Assembly (NCBI GenBank): GCA_949299755.1
Contig: CASGBA010000003.1
Span: forward strand, 124,001-188,000
Length of the DNA: 64,000 nt
Reading direction: 5' to 3'
Origin: an uncultured Treponema sp.
GTDB lineage: Bacteria > Spirochaetota > Spirochaetia > Treponematales > Treponemataceae
A program made the position numbers and the translations under genes. Of this stretch, positions 44,058 through 56,267 are shown one piece after another. The number at the start of each line of letters is the position of its first letter. The stretch's first letter is position 1. A model generated the notes under the pieces. That model saw nothing but the letters and a program-made list of their open reading frames with translations. It did no database searches and was not told where the DNA came from.

Positions 44058-45182
44058 ATGTCTCCTTATTTTGATTTCGCTGCCGGAGGGATTATTCCCT
44101 TTGCAAAACCCCGGGGGATAACAAGTTTTTCCGCACTCAATTCCGTAAAGAAAAACCTGCGACAGGAGGCGGATAAACCGGGTGCGGGGAAAAGCATAAA
44201 GGTGGGACACACCGGTACCTTGGATTCCTTCGCAGACGGACTTCTGGTTGTTCTTACCGGAAAAATGACACGGCTCGCCCCTTATATTACCTCTTTGCCC
44301 AAACGTTACAAAGCTTTGGTCCGGTTCGGTTTCCAAACTGATACTTTGGATCCTTCCGGAGCCCCTGTCATTCAAACCGGACTTCCTGACGGGGAAACCA
44401 TTCTTTCATTGTTTCCTGAATTCACCGGAAAAATCCTGCAACGGCCTCCGGAATATTCAGCCTTGAAGTCAGGCGGAAAGAGGCTATCCGACTTGGTAAG
44501 GGAAGGTGCTTCTGTGGAGGCGCAACCCAGGGAAGTCAGTATTTACAGCCTTTCCGCTGAAACTTTTTTCCTCCCCGATGGCACTTCATTCCTTCCTGCA
44601 ATGGCATCTGAATTCCAAGGGAAAGGGGTGGCCGCCGCCGTTATCGATGTATTTTGCTCCAAAGGCACATATATACGGGCACTTGCCAGGGACATAGCCC
44701 TTTCCGCTGGTTCCGCCGGCTTCCTGTACGCTTTGAGGCGTTATTCAGTAGGCCCATTCACGTTGGACAGGGCTGCAGGAGCCGGTTTCCTTCCGCCTTT
44801 TGAAAGCTTTGTCTGTCCCGGATTGTTCAGTGACAATCCCTTTCAGTCCGGTAACGGGGAAATCACCTCTTCCCGGGAAGGGGAATCCGGCGGATCCCGG
44901 GAACCGTCACCGGTGCTTCCATCAGCCACAGGTTTTTCCCCGGATATTGCGGAAAAATGCGGTTTCAGGCTTCTTTTTTTGAAAGAAACCTTTTTCCATG
45001 ACTTTTGTTCCGGGAAACCGGTTTCAAAGGATTGGTTTTATCCGGCAGGAGAGGATTCTGAACTGGATGTATGCCGGCAACCTGAATCCAAAAGGGCGGT
45101 TTTTTGCGGCAATATTTTCGCTGGTTTGGTTTCTGTTGATGACAGCCGTTTTTCCTTTGTTTTGGTGGCGTGCGGGGGCTGA
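44058..45182 (+). CDS. truB: tRNA pseudouridine(55) synthase TruB
   Basis: A 374-residue enzyme that modifies U55 in the T loop of tRNA. Motifs: GIIPFAKPRGITSFSALNSVK, the catalytic Asp in VGHTGTLDSFADGLLVV, RYKALVRFGFQTDTLDPSG, RPPEYSALKSGGKRLSDLVREG and FCSKGTYIRALARDIAL. About 50 residues near 255-305 are a Ser/Gly/Pro-rich insertion absent from short TruB proteins. The tail probably forms the divergent C-terminal RNA-binding part. Confidence 0.94.
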   Translation: MSPYFDFAAGGIIPFAKPRGITSFSALNSVKKNLRQEADKPGAGKSIKVGHTGTLDSFADGLLVVLTGKMTRLAPYITSLPKRYKALVRFGFQTDTLDPSGAPVIQTGLPDGETILSLFPEFTGKILQRPPEYSALKSGGKRLSDLVREGASVEAQPREVSIYSLSAETFFLPDGTSFLPAMASEFQGKGVAAAVIDVFCSKGTYIRALARDIALSAGSAGFLYALRRYSVGPFTLDRAAGAGFLPPFESFVCPGLFSDNPFQSGNGEITSSREGESGGSREPSPVLPSATGFSPDIAEKCGFRLLFLKETFFHDFCSGKPVSKDWFYPAGEDSELDVCRQPESKRAVFCGNIFAGLVSVDDSRFSFVLVACGG

Positions 45183-45241
45183 AATTGCATATTTTTTCTG
45201 GGGAAGACATAACATAAAAAAACGGCCGCTTCAATGGATTC

Positions 45242-46153
45242 TTGGAGTCTTTTGTCTCCTCCTCCGGAAAGTCCAACCCTTGCCCTGTATATTCCGCCCT
45301 GACTGTAGGGGACTTTGACGGCTGTCATCTGGGGCACAGAACGCTTTTTAACAGGGTTTTCAGCGCGGTGTCCCTTCCCCTGTCCGGCAGGGAAAATCCC
45401 GGCGGAGGCATGCTCATTCCCGGGGCGGTGACTTTCAACCGTATTTCCAATGCTCCAGGGAAAAAACCGCCGGCGTGCATTTTCACCCTGAAACAAAAAC
45501 TGGATATGCTGGAAAAGCTGGGCTTTGTTTTTACCGTGCTGATTGACTTTTCTGCTGATTTTAGTAAAATAAAAGGGTCTGCGTTCTTTGAAATTTTAGC
45601 GGGGAATGCCCGTATGCGATATTTGGCAGTGGGCGAGGATTTCCGCTGCGGATTCCGGCTTGACACAGGATACGCAGAAATTAAAGATATTTCGCTGCGT
45701 CTTGGTTTTGTTTTTGATCCGCTTCCGCCTGTTTTGTTTGCAGGCCAAAGGATTAGTTCTACCAGGGTCCGTTCGGCCCTTCTTTCCGCTGATTTTTTTG
45801 AGGCGGAGCGTTTGCTGGGACGTCCTTTCATATTGGATATTTCGGATATCCAGTGGCGGCTTCCTGATTCTGTGGAAGCCGGTGCCTCTGGTTCCGTAAA
45901 GTTTACCTCCGCTGTTTTCTCTGCATCTGTCGGATTGTTTAACCAGATTCTTCCACCCGCCGGGAGATACCTTGTTGAACTTTTTGCCGGGGAGGGGAAT
46001 TATTCCCAGGATTTTGTTTGTTCAATTGACAATAATATAATCCGGTTGGAATGCGGTGATAATATTCCGTTATCTTTGACGGAAAAAAACGTTTTGCTGG
46101 ATAGAAGAACCGGTGATTTTTATACCGGGCTTAGATTTATGGCGAAGATATAG
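45242..46153 (+). CDS. ribF: FAD synthetase (RibF) lacking a recognisable riboflavin kinase domain
   Basis: A 303-residue protein; the only start is TTG 45242 because the frame closes at 45215-45217. The adenylyltransferase domain is intact: TVGDFDGCHLGHRTLF, YLAVGEDFRCGFRLDTGYAEI and the ISSTRVRSALLSADFFEAERLLGRPF motif. In bifunctional RibF the riboflavin kinase domain follows with a GRTLGFPTAN-type motif; here that motif is missing and the last about 100 residues are unfamiliar (LPPAGRYLVELFAGEGNYSQDF). It may make FAD from FMN only. Position between truB and rpsO is standard for spirochaetes. Confidence 0.85.
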   Translation: MESFVSSSGKSNPCPVYSALTVGDFDGCHLGHRTLFNRVFSAVSLPLSGRENPGGGMLIPGAVTFNRISNAPGKKPPACIFTLKQKLDMLEKLGFVFTVLIDFSADFSKIKGSAFFEILAGNARMRYLAVGEDFRCGFRLDTGYAEIKDISLRLGFVFDPLPPVLFAGQRISSTRVRSALLSADFFEAERLLGRPFILDISDIQWRLPDSVEAGASGSVKFTSAVFSASVGLFNQILPPAGRYLVELFAGEGNYSQDFVCSIDNNIIRLECGDNIPLSLTEKNVLLDRRTGDFYTGLRFMAKI

Positions 46154-46171
46154 TTATTATAAGGAGTAAGT

Positions 46172-46441
46172 ATGGCACTTACAAAAGAACAGACTGAAAT
46201 GTTGGTTTCGAAATTCGGTGGCAATGAGAAAGACACAGGGAACATAAATGTTCAGATTGCTATTCTCACCGAACGCATAAAAGAGCTGACTGAACATTGT
46301 AAAACTTTTAAAAAAGATAAGAGCGGACAGCGCGGGCTTTTGATTTTAGTTGGACAGCGCCGCCGGTTGCTTAAATACCTTCAGAGAAAAAATCTGGAAG
46401 GTTACCGTTCGCTTATAAAAGACCTTGGTCTGCGTAAATAA
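46172..46441 (+). CDS. rpsO: 30S ribosomal protein S15
   Basis: An 89-residue protein, full length for S15, preceded by AAGGAG. It matches S15 throughout (GNINVQIAILTERIKELTEHCKTFKKDKSGQRGLLILVGQRRRLLKYLQRKNLEGYRSLIKDLGLRK). It binds 16S rRNA helices 20-22. It is followed by a strong hairpin and pnp, the classical rpsO-pnp pair. Confidence 0.98.
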   Translation: MALTKEQTEMLVSKFGGNEKDTGNINVQIAILTERIKELTEHCKTFKKDKSGQRGLLILVGQRRRLLKYLQRKNLEGYRSLIKDLGLRK

Positions 46442-46459
46442 TTTGACACAGTACTGTTT

Positions 46460-46490
46460 ACAGCGTTATCCTTATCCGGGATAACGCTGT
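46460..46490 (+). other. rpsO-pnp intergenic hairpin (RNase III-type processing site or leaky terminator)
   Basis: A perfect 12-bp stem, ACAGCGTTATCC with GGATAACGCTGT (46460-46471 and 46479-46490), closes a seven-base loop. Only TGTTTT follows, too weak for a full terminator. In E. coli the equivalent interval has an RNase III-cleaved stem through which PNPase represses its own synthesis. A TTGACA at 46443-46448 with TATCCT 18 bp further could be a weak pnp promoter overlapping the stem. Confidence 0.65.
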
Positions 46491-46536
46491 TGTTTTACAC
46501 AGGCTCCTTCTGAGAAAAAAATAAGGATTGAAAATA

Positions 46537-48636
46537 ATGACAAGAATTACTTACCGTATCGGTGACAATGATTTGATACTGGAAACCGGACGTATGGCTA
46601 AGCAAGCTAATGGTGCTGTTTATGTACAGTATGCCGGTTCCGCTGTTGTAGCGACTGTATGCGCTTCTTCTTCAAGCCAGGAAGGTTTGGATTATGTTCC
46701 GTTGACGGTTGATTACAATGAAAAATATTATGCTGCCGGAAAAATTCCCGGAGGATTTATTAAAAGGGAAGGCAGGCCCAAGGACAAGGAAATACTTGTT
46801 TCCCGCCTTATAGACAGACCCATGCGCCCTCTGTTTGAGAAATCCTTCGGCCGGGATATCCAGATTATCCCCACCTGTGTTTCCTCCGACATGACAAACC
46901 CGCCTGATATCCTTGCGGTAATCGCCAGTTCCGCCGCGGTTCATATTTCCGATATCCCCTTCAACGGTCCGGTGGCCGCTGCCAGGGTTGCTTATATTGA
47001 CGGCCAGTATGTGATTAACCCGACCTTCGATCAGATTGAAAACTCCGAAATGGAAATTGTTGTTGCCGGTACAGCGGACGGTTTCACAATGGTGGAGGGT
47101 GGTGCCAAGGAAGTGTCCGAAGCCGTTATGCTCGGCGCCCTTGAAAAAGCCCAGGAATTCATAAGTGTCATGTGCCGTCTCCAGGAGGATTTACGTGCCC
47201 AGGCCGGAAAAGAAAAACTCCCCCTGGCTCCTTTGAATATCCAGCTTGAGAACGAACAGGCTATTCTGGACGCCGCCATGCCCCGCATGGAAGAAGCTTG
47301 CTTTGTTAAAGGCAAGCACTTGCGCCATGAGGCCATAGAAGCTGTAAAGACGGATTTGCAGAATCAATATGCGGAACAGCTTGAGGATGAAAACCAGATG
47401 AAGCTTTTCAACGCTCTTTTTGAGGATATGGAATATAACATCCTCCGGAAGAGTATTCTTGAAAAAGGCATCCGCGTTGACGGCCGTGGAACCGAGGATA
47501 TCCGCCCCATTACCTGTGAAATCGGTATTCTTCCCAGGCCCCATGGTTCCGCCCTGTTTACCAGGGGTGAAACCCAGTCTCTGGCTGTGGCCACTCTAGG
47601 TACAATGCTTGACGAGCAGGTTTATGATGACATTGACGGCGACCGCCGTGAACATTTTATCCTCCATTATAATTTCCCCCCGTTTTCCGTGGGTGAAGTC
47701 GGAAGGATGGGAACGGGACGCCGTGAAATAGGCCATGGTAATCTGGCCAGACGTTCCCTTGAACCCATGGTACCGGACAGGGAAAAATTCCCTTATACAA
47801 TCCGCGTTGTTTCCGAAATTCTGGAATCGAACGGATCTTCTTCCATGGCTTCCGTTTGTGGAGGAACCCTGTGTATGCTTGCTGCCGGTGTCCCCATGAA
47901 AAAACCTGTTGCCGGAATTGCCATGGGTCTTATAACCGAGGGTGAAAAATACGAGAAATACGCCATTTTGTCCGATATTCTCGGAGAAGAAGACCATTTG
48001 GGCGACATGGACTTTAAAGTGGCGGGTACCATTGACGGAATCACCGGTTTCCAGATGGATATAAAAATCGCCGGTGTTACCTCTGAAATCATGCGGAAAG
48101 CCTTGGATCAGGCAAAACGCGGAAGGCTTCATATTCTTGAAATAATGAATAAAACAATAAGCGCCCCGGCTCCGGAAATTTCCCAGTATGCCCCCCGCAT
48201 TGAGACAATGCGCATAGCTGTTGATAAAATCGGTGCCCTTATCGGTCCCGGCGGCAAAACCGTCAAGGCTATTTCCGAGCAGTGCCAGGTCACAATCAAT
48301 ACTGAAAATGACGGCACCGTGACAATTTACGGTAAAACAGCGGGCAATGCTCTGGCTGCGAAAAGCATGATAAAGGGTATTGTTGATGATCCTGAAGTTG
48401 GTAAAATATATAACGGTGTTGTAAAAAGAATCATGGACTTCGGTGCCTTTGTTGAAATCCTTCCTGGGAAAGAGGGTTTGTGCCACATTTCCAAGCTTTC
48501 AAAAAACCGGGTGGCAAATGTTACCGATGTATTGCATGAGGGCCAGCAAATCCCTGTGAAACTTCTTGAAATCGATAAAATGGGCCGGTTGAATCTTTCT
48601 TACATCGATGCTTTGGAAACAGGCGAAAAGGCATAA
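46537..48636 (+). CDS. pnp: Polyribonucleotide nucleotidyltransferase (PNPase)
   Basis: A 699-residue 3'-5' exoribonuclease starting ATG 46537 (AAGGA nine bases upstream; TTG 46528 is in frame but too near the ribosome site). It has two RNase PH domains (PGGFIKREGRPKDKEILVSRLIDRPMRPLF; PHGSALFTRGETQSLAVATLG; GEEDHLGDMDFKVAGT), a KH domain (DKIGALIGPGGKTVKAISEQCQVTINTENDGTV) and an S1 domain (VKRIMDFGAFVEILPGKEGLCHISKLSKNRV). Normal length. Confidence 0.98.
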   Translation: MTRITYRIGDNDLILETGRMAKQANGAVYVQYAGSAVVATVCASSSSQEGLDYVPLTVDYNEKYYAAGKIPGGFIKREGRPKDKEILVSRLIDRPMRPLFEKSFGRDIQIIPTCVSSDMTNPPDILAVIASSAAVHISDIPFNGPVAAARVAYIDGQYVINPTFDQIENSEMEIVVAGTADGFTMVEGGAKEVSEAVMLGALEKAQEFISVMCRLQEDLRAQAGKEKLPLAPLNIQLENEQAILDAAMPRMEEACFVKGKHLRHEAIEAVKTDLQNQYAEQLEDENQMKLFNALFEDMEYNILRKSILEKGIRVDGRGTEDIRPITCEIGILPRPHGSALFTRGETQSLAVATLGTMLDEQVYDDIDGDRREHFILHYNFPPFSVGEVGRMGTGRREIGHGNLARRSLEPMVPDREKFPYTIRVVSEILESNGSSSMASVCGGTLCMLAAGVPMKKPVAGIAMGLITEGEKYEKYAILSDILGEEDHLGDMDFKVAGTIDGITGFQMDIKIAGVTSEIMRKALDQAKRGRLHILEIMNKTISAPAPEISQYAPRIETMRIAVDKIGALIGPGGKTVKAISEQCQVTINTENDGTVTIYGKTAGNALAAKSMIKGIVDDPEVGKIYNGVVKRIMDFGAFVEILPGKEGLCHISKLSKNRVANVTDVLHEGQQIPVKLLEIDKMGRLNLSYIDALETGEKA

Positions 48637-48644
48637 TCCTTTAT

Positions 48645-49100
48645 ATGATGTCCGGCTCTATTCCGAAGGTAAAGATTTTCTATACCGCTGGTGACGGAAT
48701 CCCAGCTCCTGAATATCAGTCTGAGGAAGCGTCGGGTGCGGATATCCGCGCCAGGCTTGATGGTCCCATGACAATCAAGCCTGGCGAAAGAACCTTAATC
48801 CCCACAGGTATTTGTGTGGAAATTCCGCGTGGATATGAAATTCAGTTGCGCCCCAGGTCCGGTTTGGCTTTTAAGCATGGGATTACGGTCCTCAATACTC
48901 CGGGAACCATAGATTCGGATTATCGTGGCGAGCTGAAAGCCCTTTTGATAAATTTCGGGAATGAACCCTTTACCATTCAAAACGGAGACAGAATCGGCCA
49001 GCTTGTGGTGCAACAAATTTTCCACGGGATTTTTGAAAGAAAAGACACTCTTTCCGTAACAAAGCGGGGGGAAGGCGGTTACGGTTCCACTGGAAAGTAA
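48645..49100 (+). CDS. dut: Deoxyuridine 5'-triphosphate nucleotidohydrolase (dUTPase)
   Basis: A 151-residue trimeric dUTPase with all five motifs: GADIRARL, PRSGLAFKHGI, GTIDSDYRGEL, GDRIGQLVVQQI and the C-terminal RGEGGYGSTGK. It removes dUTP and supplies dUMP for thymidylate. Eight bases after pnp, with no clear ribosome site of its own, so translational coupling is likely. The start could be either ATG of the tandem pair at 48645/48648. Confidence 0.96.
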   Translation: MMSGSIPKVKIFYTAGDGIPAPEYQSEEASGADIRARLDGPMTIKPGERTLIPTGICVEIPRGYEIQLRPRSGLAFKHGITVLNTPGTIDSDYRGELKALLINFGNEPFTIQNGDRIGQLVVQQIFHGIFERKDTLSVTKRGEGGYGSTGK

Positions 49101-49122
49101 AGCTGCCGGAGGATTCGGTGGG

Positions 49123-50246
49123 ATGATGCCCAGTAAAATTCTTTTTTCATATCTTGCGAAAGAAATTCTTTTGTATTTTTTTGTCCTGTTTTTGTTTTTT
49201 TTCTTTATTTTCTTTGTGAATCAAATACTTCTGTTGGCTGAGGATGTTCTGTCCAAACATGTTCCTTTCAGGGATGTGGTTTTGCTGATTTTTTATTCTC
49301 TGCCGTCAATTGTGGCCACTTCAATGCCTTTTGCGGCTCTTGTGGGAACTTTGATGGCTGTCGGCAGGATGGTTTCTGACCGGGAATTCCTTGCGGCCTG
49401 TGCCCTGGGATTTTCCGTCCGGTTTTTGATTTTTCCTGTTTTAATTGTTGGGCTGTGTATTTCTGTTTTTTCATTTATTACCAATGATATTTTCCTTCCG
49501 GTAGGGACAATACGTTTTAACAGGCTTAGGAGGGAGATAATTGCTTCCTCCCCGGCTGTGGAACTTGAGTCAAATTCAATTAAAAAAAACCAGAATGCGG
49601 TTATAGTTTCCGGAAATATATCCGGCAATGTTATGGATAAGATTTTAGTTATCGATTCCGGTTCTTCCGGAGAGAGAAGGGTTATTTCGGCTCCTGAAAC
49701 CCGTATTGTGGAATCAAAAAATTCTGAAATTTTAGTAAGTTTGGAAATGGATAATGCCTTTGTCTTTACTTTTAAGAAAGACAATCCCCAGGATTATGAT
49801 GTTATTAATTCTGAAATGATGTCCTATAACCTTCTTTTGAGGAATATTTTCGGTTCCTATGCCGGTTCAATTACGCCCCAGGAAATGAGTTCCAGGGATT
49901 TATACAGGGAATTGAAAATCAAGGAGGCCGGTATTCCTCCGGAACAAAGGGATTCCGACAGATCTCTTAATATGTGGCGTATGGAGTTCAACAAAAAATT
50001 TTCCATACCCATAGGCGCTTTTTTCTTTGTGCTTCTTGCTTTTTCACTGGGATTGGGCGCTAAAACCAACGGGCAGGCTGTTGGCTTCATTTCCGGCCTC
50101 ATTATAGCCGTAATTTATTGGGTTCTGCTCATTGTGGGTCAAACTCTGAGTCTCCGGGTAGGATTCAATGGGATAATCACAATGTGGCTTCCGAATGCGG
50201 TTATTTTAATTGCCGGATTGATAGCCCTTTCTTTTAGGATTTTCAA

Positions 50247-50250
<4 letters not shown>
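49123..50250 (+). CDS. lptF: LptF/LptG family permease (YjgP type), first copy
   Basis: A 375-residue inner-membrane protein of the YjgP/YjgQ family. Three membrane segments at the N-terminus (LLYFFVLFLFFFFIFFVNQILLLAE; SIVATSMPFAALVGTLMAVGRMVSDREFLAA; FLIFPVLIVGLCISVFSFI), a periplasmic beta-jellyroll-like domain (about residues 115-265) and three C-terminal segments. LptFG with LptB extract lipopolysaccharide in Gram-negatives; treponemes lack classical LPS, so another lipid or glycolipid may be the cargo. It overlaps the second copy by 4 bases. Confidence 0.88.
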
Positions 50251-54053
<3,803 letters not shown>

Positions 54054-54064
54054 TCCCCCTAACA

Positions 54065-54090
54065 AAAAACGCCGGTTCCCCGGCGTTTTT
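54065..54090. terminator. Bidirectional Rho-independent terminator
   Basis: AAAAACGCCGG (54065-54075) pairs perfectly with CCGGCGTTTTT (54080-54090) around a four-base loop. T tracts exist on both strands, and it lies between the convergent HEAT-repeat and VWA genes, so it can end both transcripts. Confidence 0.93.
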
Positions 54091-54105
54091 CTTGTCCCGT
54101 TGTTT

Positions 54106-56244
54106 TTATTCTGTATCGTTGATTGAGTTAAGAAGCCTGTTTAAAGTCACAACCGGATCTTCAAATTGTCTTATCATAAAGGTTACAGAATACCCTTTGC
54201 TGGAAACCACCGTTATTGGTCTGTCTATGCAGTCATTGATAACGGTGGATTTTTCATAGGGGAAATATTCCGGTTTAAGAATGGCAAGGGAACAGTTTCT
54301 TCCTGTATACCGCACTTCTGCAAGGTTCGGCGGAAACTTCACGAGGAAAATCAGGAACGGGGACGCCCCTCCACCGATTGTCAAGCTTGAACCGGTTTTC
54401 ATTTGATGGACGTTTCTCTTTCCGATGTTTGTGTTCTGGTTTTCCACAAAAAGATTGAGCATGATTTTTCCGTCGCTGTCCGCCATAATGCCGGATGATT
54501 TAGGCGGAAGGTTCTTAAAGTAAGATTCCCGTCTTGTGGAGAAACCGTCGGATTTGTTTCCCAGGACATTGTATTTTGCCCTGGCGTCTTCCGCATTAGC
54601 CTTGCTCTGGTGCTCGAAGGATGCCGCCGCAAATCCCGTTCCGGCCGGTGAAGCGCTTCGTTTCGCTGCCACCGCAGTACCGCCAAATGCCGCAAGAACA
54701 TCGGCCTTGGAATCAGGTTCCGTAGTATATGGTTTACTGTAGGCGGATTCCGCCGCGGCACCCTGTTTATAAACAGGCGCAGAAGACAGGGAAGAAACCG
54801 CGGCGTTTTTGTCTTCCTGCCGGTTTTCATCGTCATATCGTCTGGGAGTGCCTCTGGCCGCCTTGTTGATTTCCGCAACAGGTTTTGTTGTTCTATTGGA
54901 TATGAACAGGATTAAGGCGATTAGAGCCACCAAGGCTATTAAAATAAGGAGTACAGTTGAAATCACAAAGCCTCTTGTTCTAAAAAAGGATTCGGCTGTC
55001 ACATCCACCAGATCCATGCGTATGGTTCCGGTTTGAGGATCAACCCTCAGGTTGTCTGAAAATTTCAATTCCACTGGAATTTCCAGGGATACTCCTTCAA
55101 TGTTTTCAGGAAGCACAAGAGGGGCCTTTAAAGTCCCCTTTTTGCCGGCCGGAAGTTTCAGGAATACGGTTTTTTCCAGAATATTGGTTGAATCCAACAA
55201 AACTTCGGTCAACTGCATGTTTACTTCATAATCGGCTGTATTTTCAACATCGAGGGGAAGGGTAAAGTGTCTGGCTTGTTTTCCAAGGTTTTCAGGAAAA
55301 GTTATTTTGGGCAAATGGAATACTGAATCCGTAAATTCAAGCGGAGTATCGTCATCTTCCGATAAAATTGTCTGAGGAATATCCAATTCATCGGTGAATT
55401 CCCTTGAAATATCGTAATAGGAATTCTCCGGAGGATTGGATATGGGCGCATCCGGGGAAATGGGAGAAGAAGACGGTGCCCCTGCCTCATGGGAACCGTC
55501 CCCTGCCGGAGATTGACCGCCTGTCCCGGCGCCGCTTGTGTAACCGCCGGAACCTGTCGCTGAATCCTGTCCTGCCGCCGGAGTCCGGCCCGCAGCGCTG
55601 GCAACAGAAGATGACGTTTCCCCGGACGGTCCGGTCCCGGCTGTAACACCGCCACCAGTCTGGTCCCGTTTTTCCGTAACAAAGTTGCCGTCCAAGGACA
55701 AAACCGCCACGTCTTCAGGATAGGGGAGTTTTATGTAATATACATTCCAGCCTGCGCCGCGTATTCGTCCTGCCGACTGGGCCACCTCTTCCTGCACCTG
55801 TTGCAGGGTATATGAAGCGTAGGGGCTGGATTCAGGGGGATTGAAAATACCATCGGAAATAACAATGATTATTTTTTGCCTCTGTTGATTCAACCCGGAA
55901 ATGTATTGCCATGTATATTTTAAGCCTGAAAGGAAGTCTGAGTTTTTACCCAGGGGATATAAAAGCATGAATCTGGAAACAATTCTGGATATATCCGCCT
56001 CATTTTCTATAGGCTGTACAAGTTCCAGGTTTACCCGTGAATTAAAAGAAATCAGGTGGAAAGTATCTCCCTTTCTGATGAACTTTTCTGTAATGTCAGG
56101 AAGAACCCGGCTGTTTATTTGGTCAAACCACGGCAGGAGGGTGCCGGAAGTATCCATCAATACAACCACATCCGCATCCTGAGCCCACAAGCCTGAGACA
56201 CCTAAAACAAACAGGATTAATAATGATAAAATAACTTTTTTCAT
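54106..56244 (-). CDS. Membrane protein with von Willebrand factor A domain
   Basis: A 712-residue protein from ATG 56244 with AAGGAG nine bases upstream. Signal peptide (about 1-22, LLILFVLGVSGLWA), then a VWA domain (residues 23-190) with a MIDAS-like DTSGT in VVVLMDTSGTLLPW and IIIVISDGIFNPP. A Ser/Gly/Pro-rich linker (about 200-270), a beta domain, one membrane helix (about 430-455, FVISTVLLILIALVALIALILFI) and a cytoplasmic part follow. The C-terminus (GSSLTIGGGASPFLIF...LAEVRYTGRNCSL) could be an FHA-like fold, which is a guess. Probably a periplasmic sensor or adhesion scaffold; last gene of its operon. Confidence 0.78.
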   Translation of the reverse strand: MKKVILSLLILFVLGVSGLWAQDADVVVLMDTSGTLLPWFDQINSRVLPDITEKFIRKGDTFHLISFNSRVNLELVQPIENEADISRIVSRFMLLYPLGKNSDFLSGLKYTWQYISGLNQQRQKIIIVISDGIFNPPESSPYASYTLQQVQEEVAQSAGRIRGAGWNVYYIKLPYPEDVAVLSLDGNFVTEKRDQTGGGVTAGTGPSGETSSSVASAAGRTPAAGQDSATGSGGYTSGAGTGGQSPAGDGSHEAGAPSSSPISPDAPISNPPENSYYDISREFTDELDIPQTILSEDDDTPLEFTDSVFHLPKITFPENLGKQARHFTLPLDVENTADYEVNMQLTEVLLDSTNILEKTVFLKLPAGKKGTLKAPLVLPENIEGVSLEIPVELKFSDNLRVDPQTGTIRMDLVDVTAESFFRTRGFVISTVLLILIALVALIALILFISNRTTKPVAEINKAARGTPRRYDDENRQEDKNAAVSSLSSAPVYKQGAAAESAYSKPYTTEPDSKADVLAAFGGTAVAAKRSASPAGTGFAAASFEHQSKANAEDARAKYNVLGNKSDGFSTRRESYFKNLPPKSSGIMADSDGKIMLNLFVENQNTNIGKRNVHQMKTGSSLTIGGGASPFLIFLVKFPPNLAEVRYTGRNCSLAILKPEYFPYEKSTVINDCIDRPITVVSSKGYSVTFMIRQFEDPVVTLNRLLNSINDTE

Positions 56245-56267
56245 TACTTTGTGCTCCTTAATCAATC

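Noticed and set aside
44830-44950. Ser/Gly-rich segment in truB as a sign of a frameshift
   Set aside because: The frame is continuous, codon use is like the neighbours, and recognisable TruB sequence lies upstream. An insertion is the simpler reading.
47596-48486. Long antisense frame (296 codons) on the minus strand inside pnp
   Set aside because: It lies wholly within the well-conserved PNPase gene, has no ribosome site, and its translation matches no family. It is a by-product of codon bias in the real gene.
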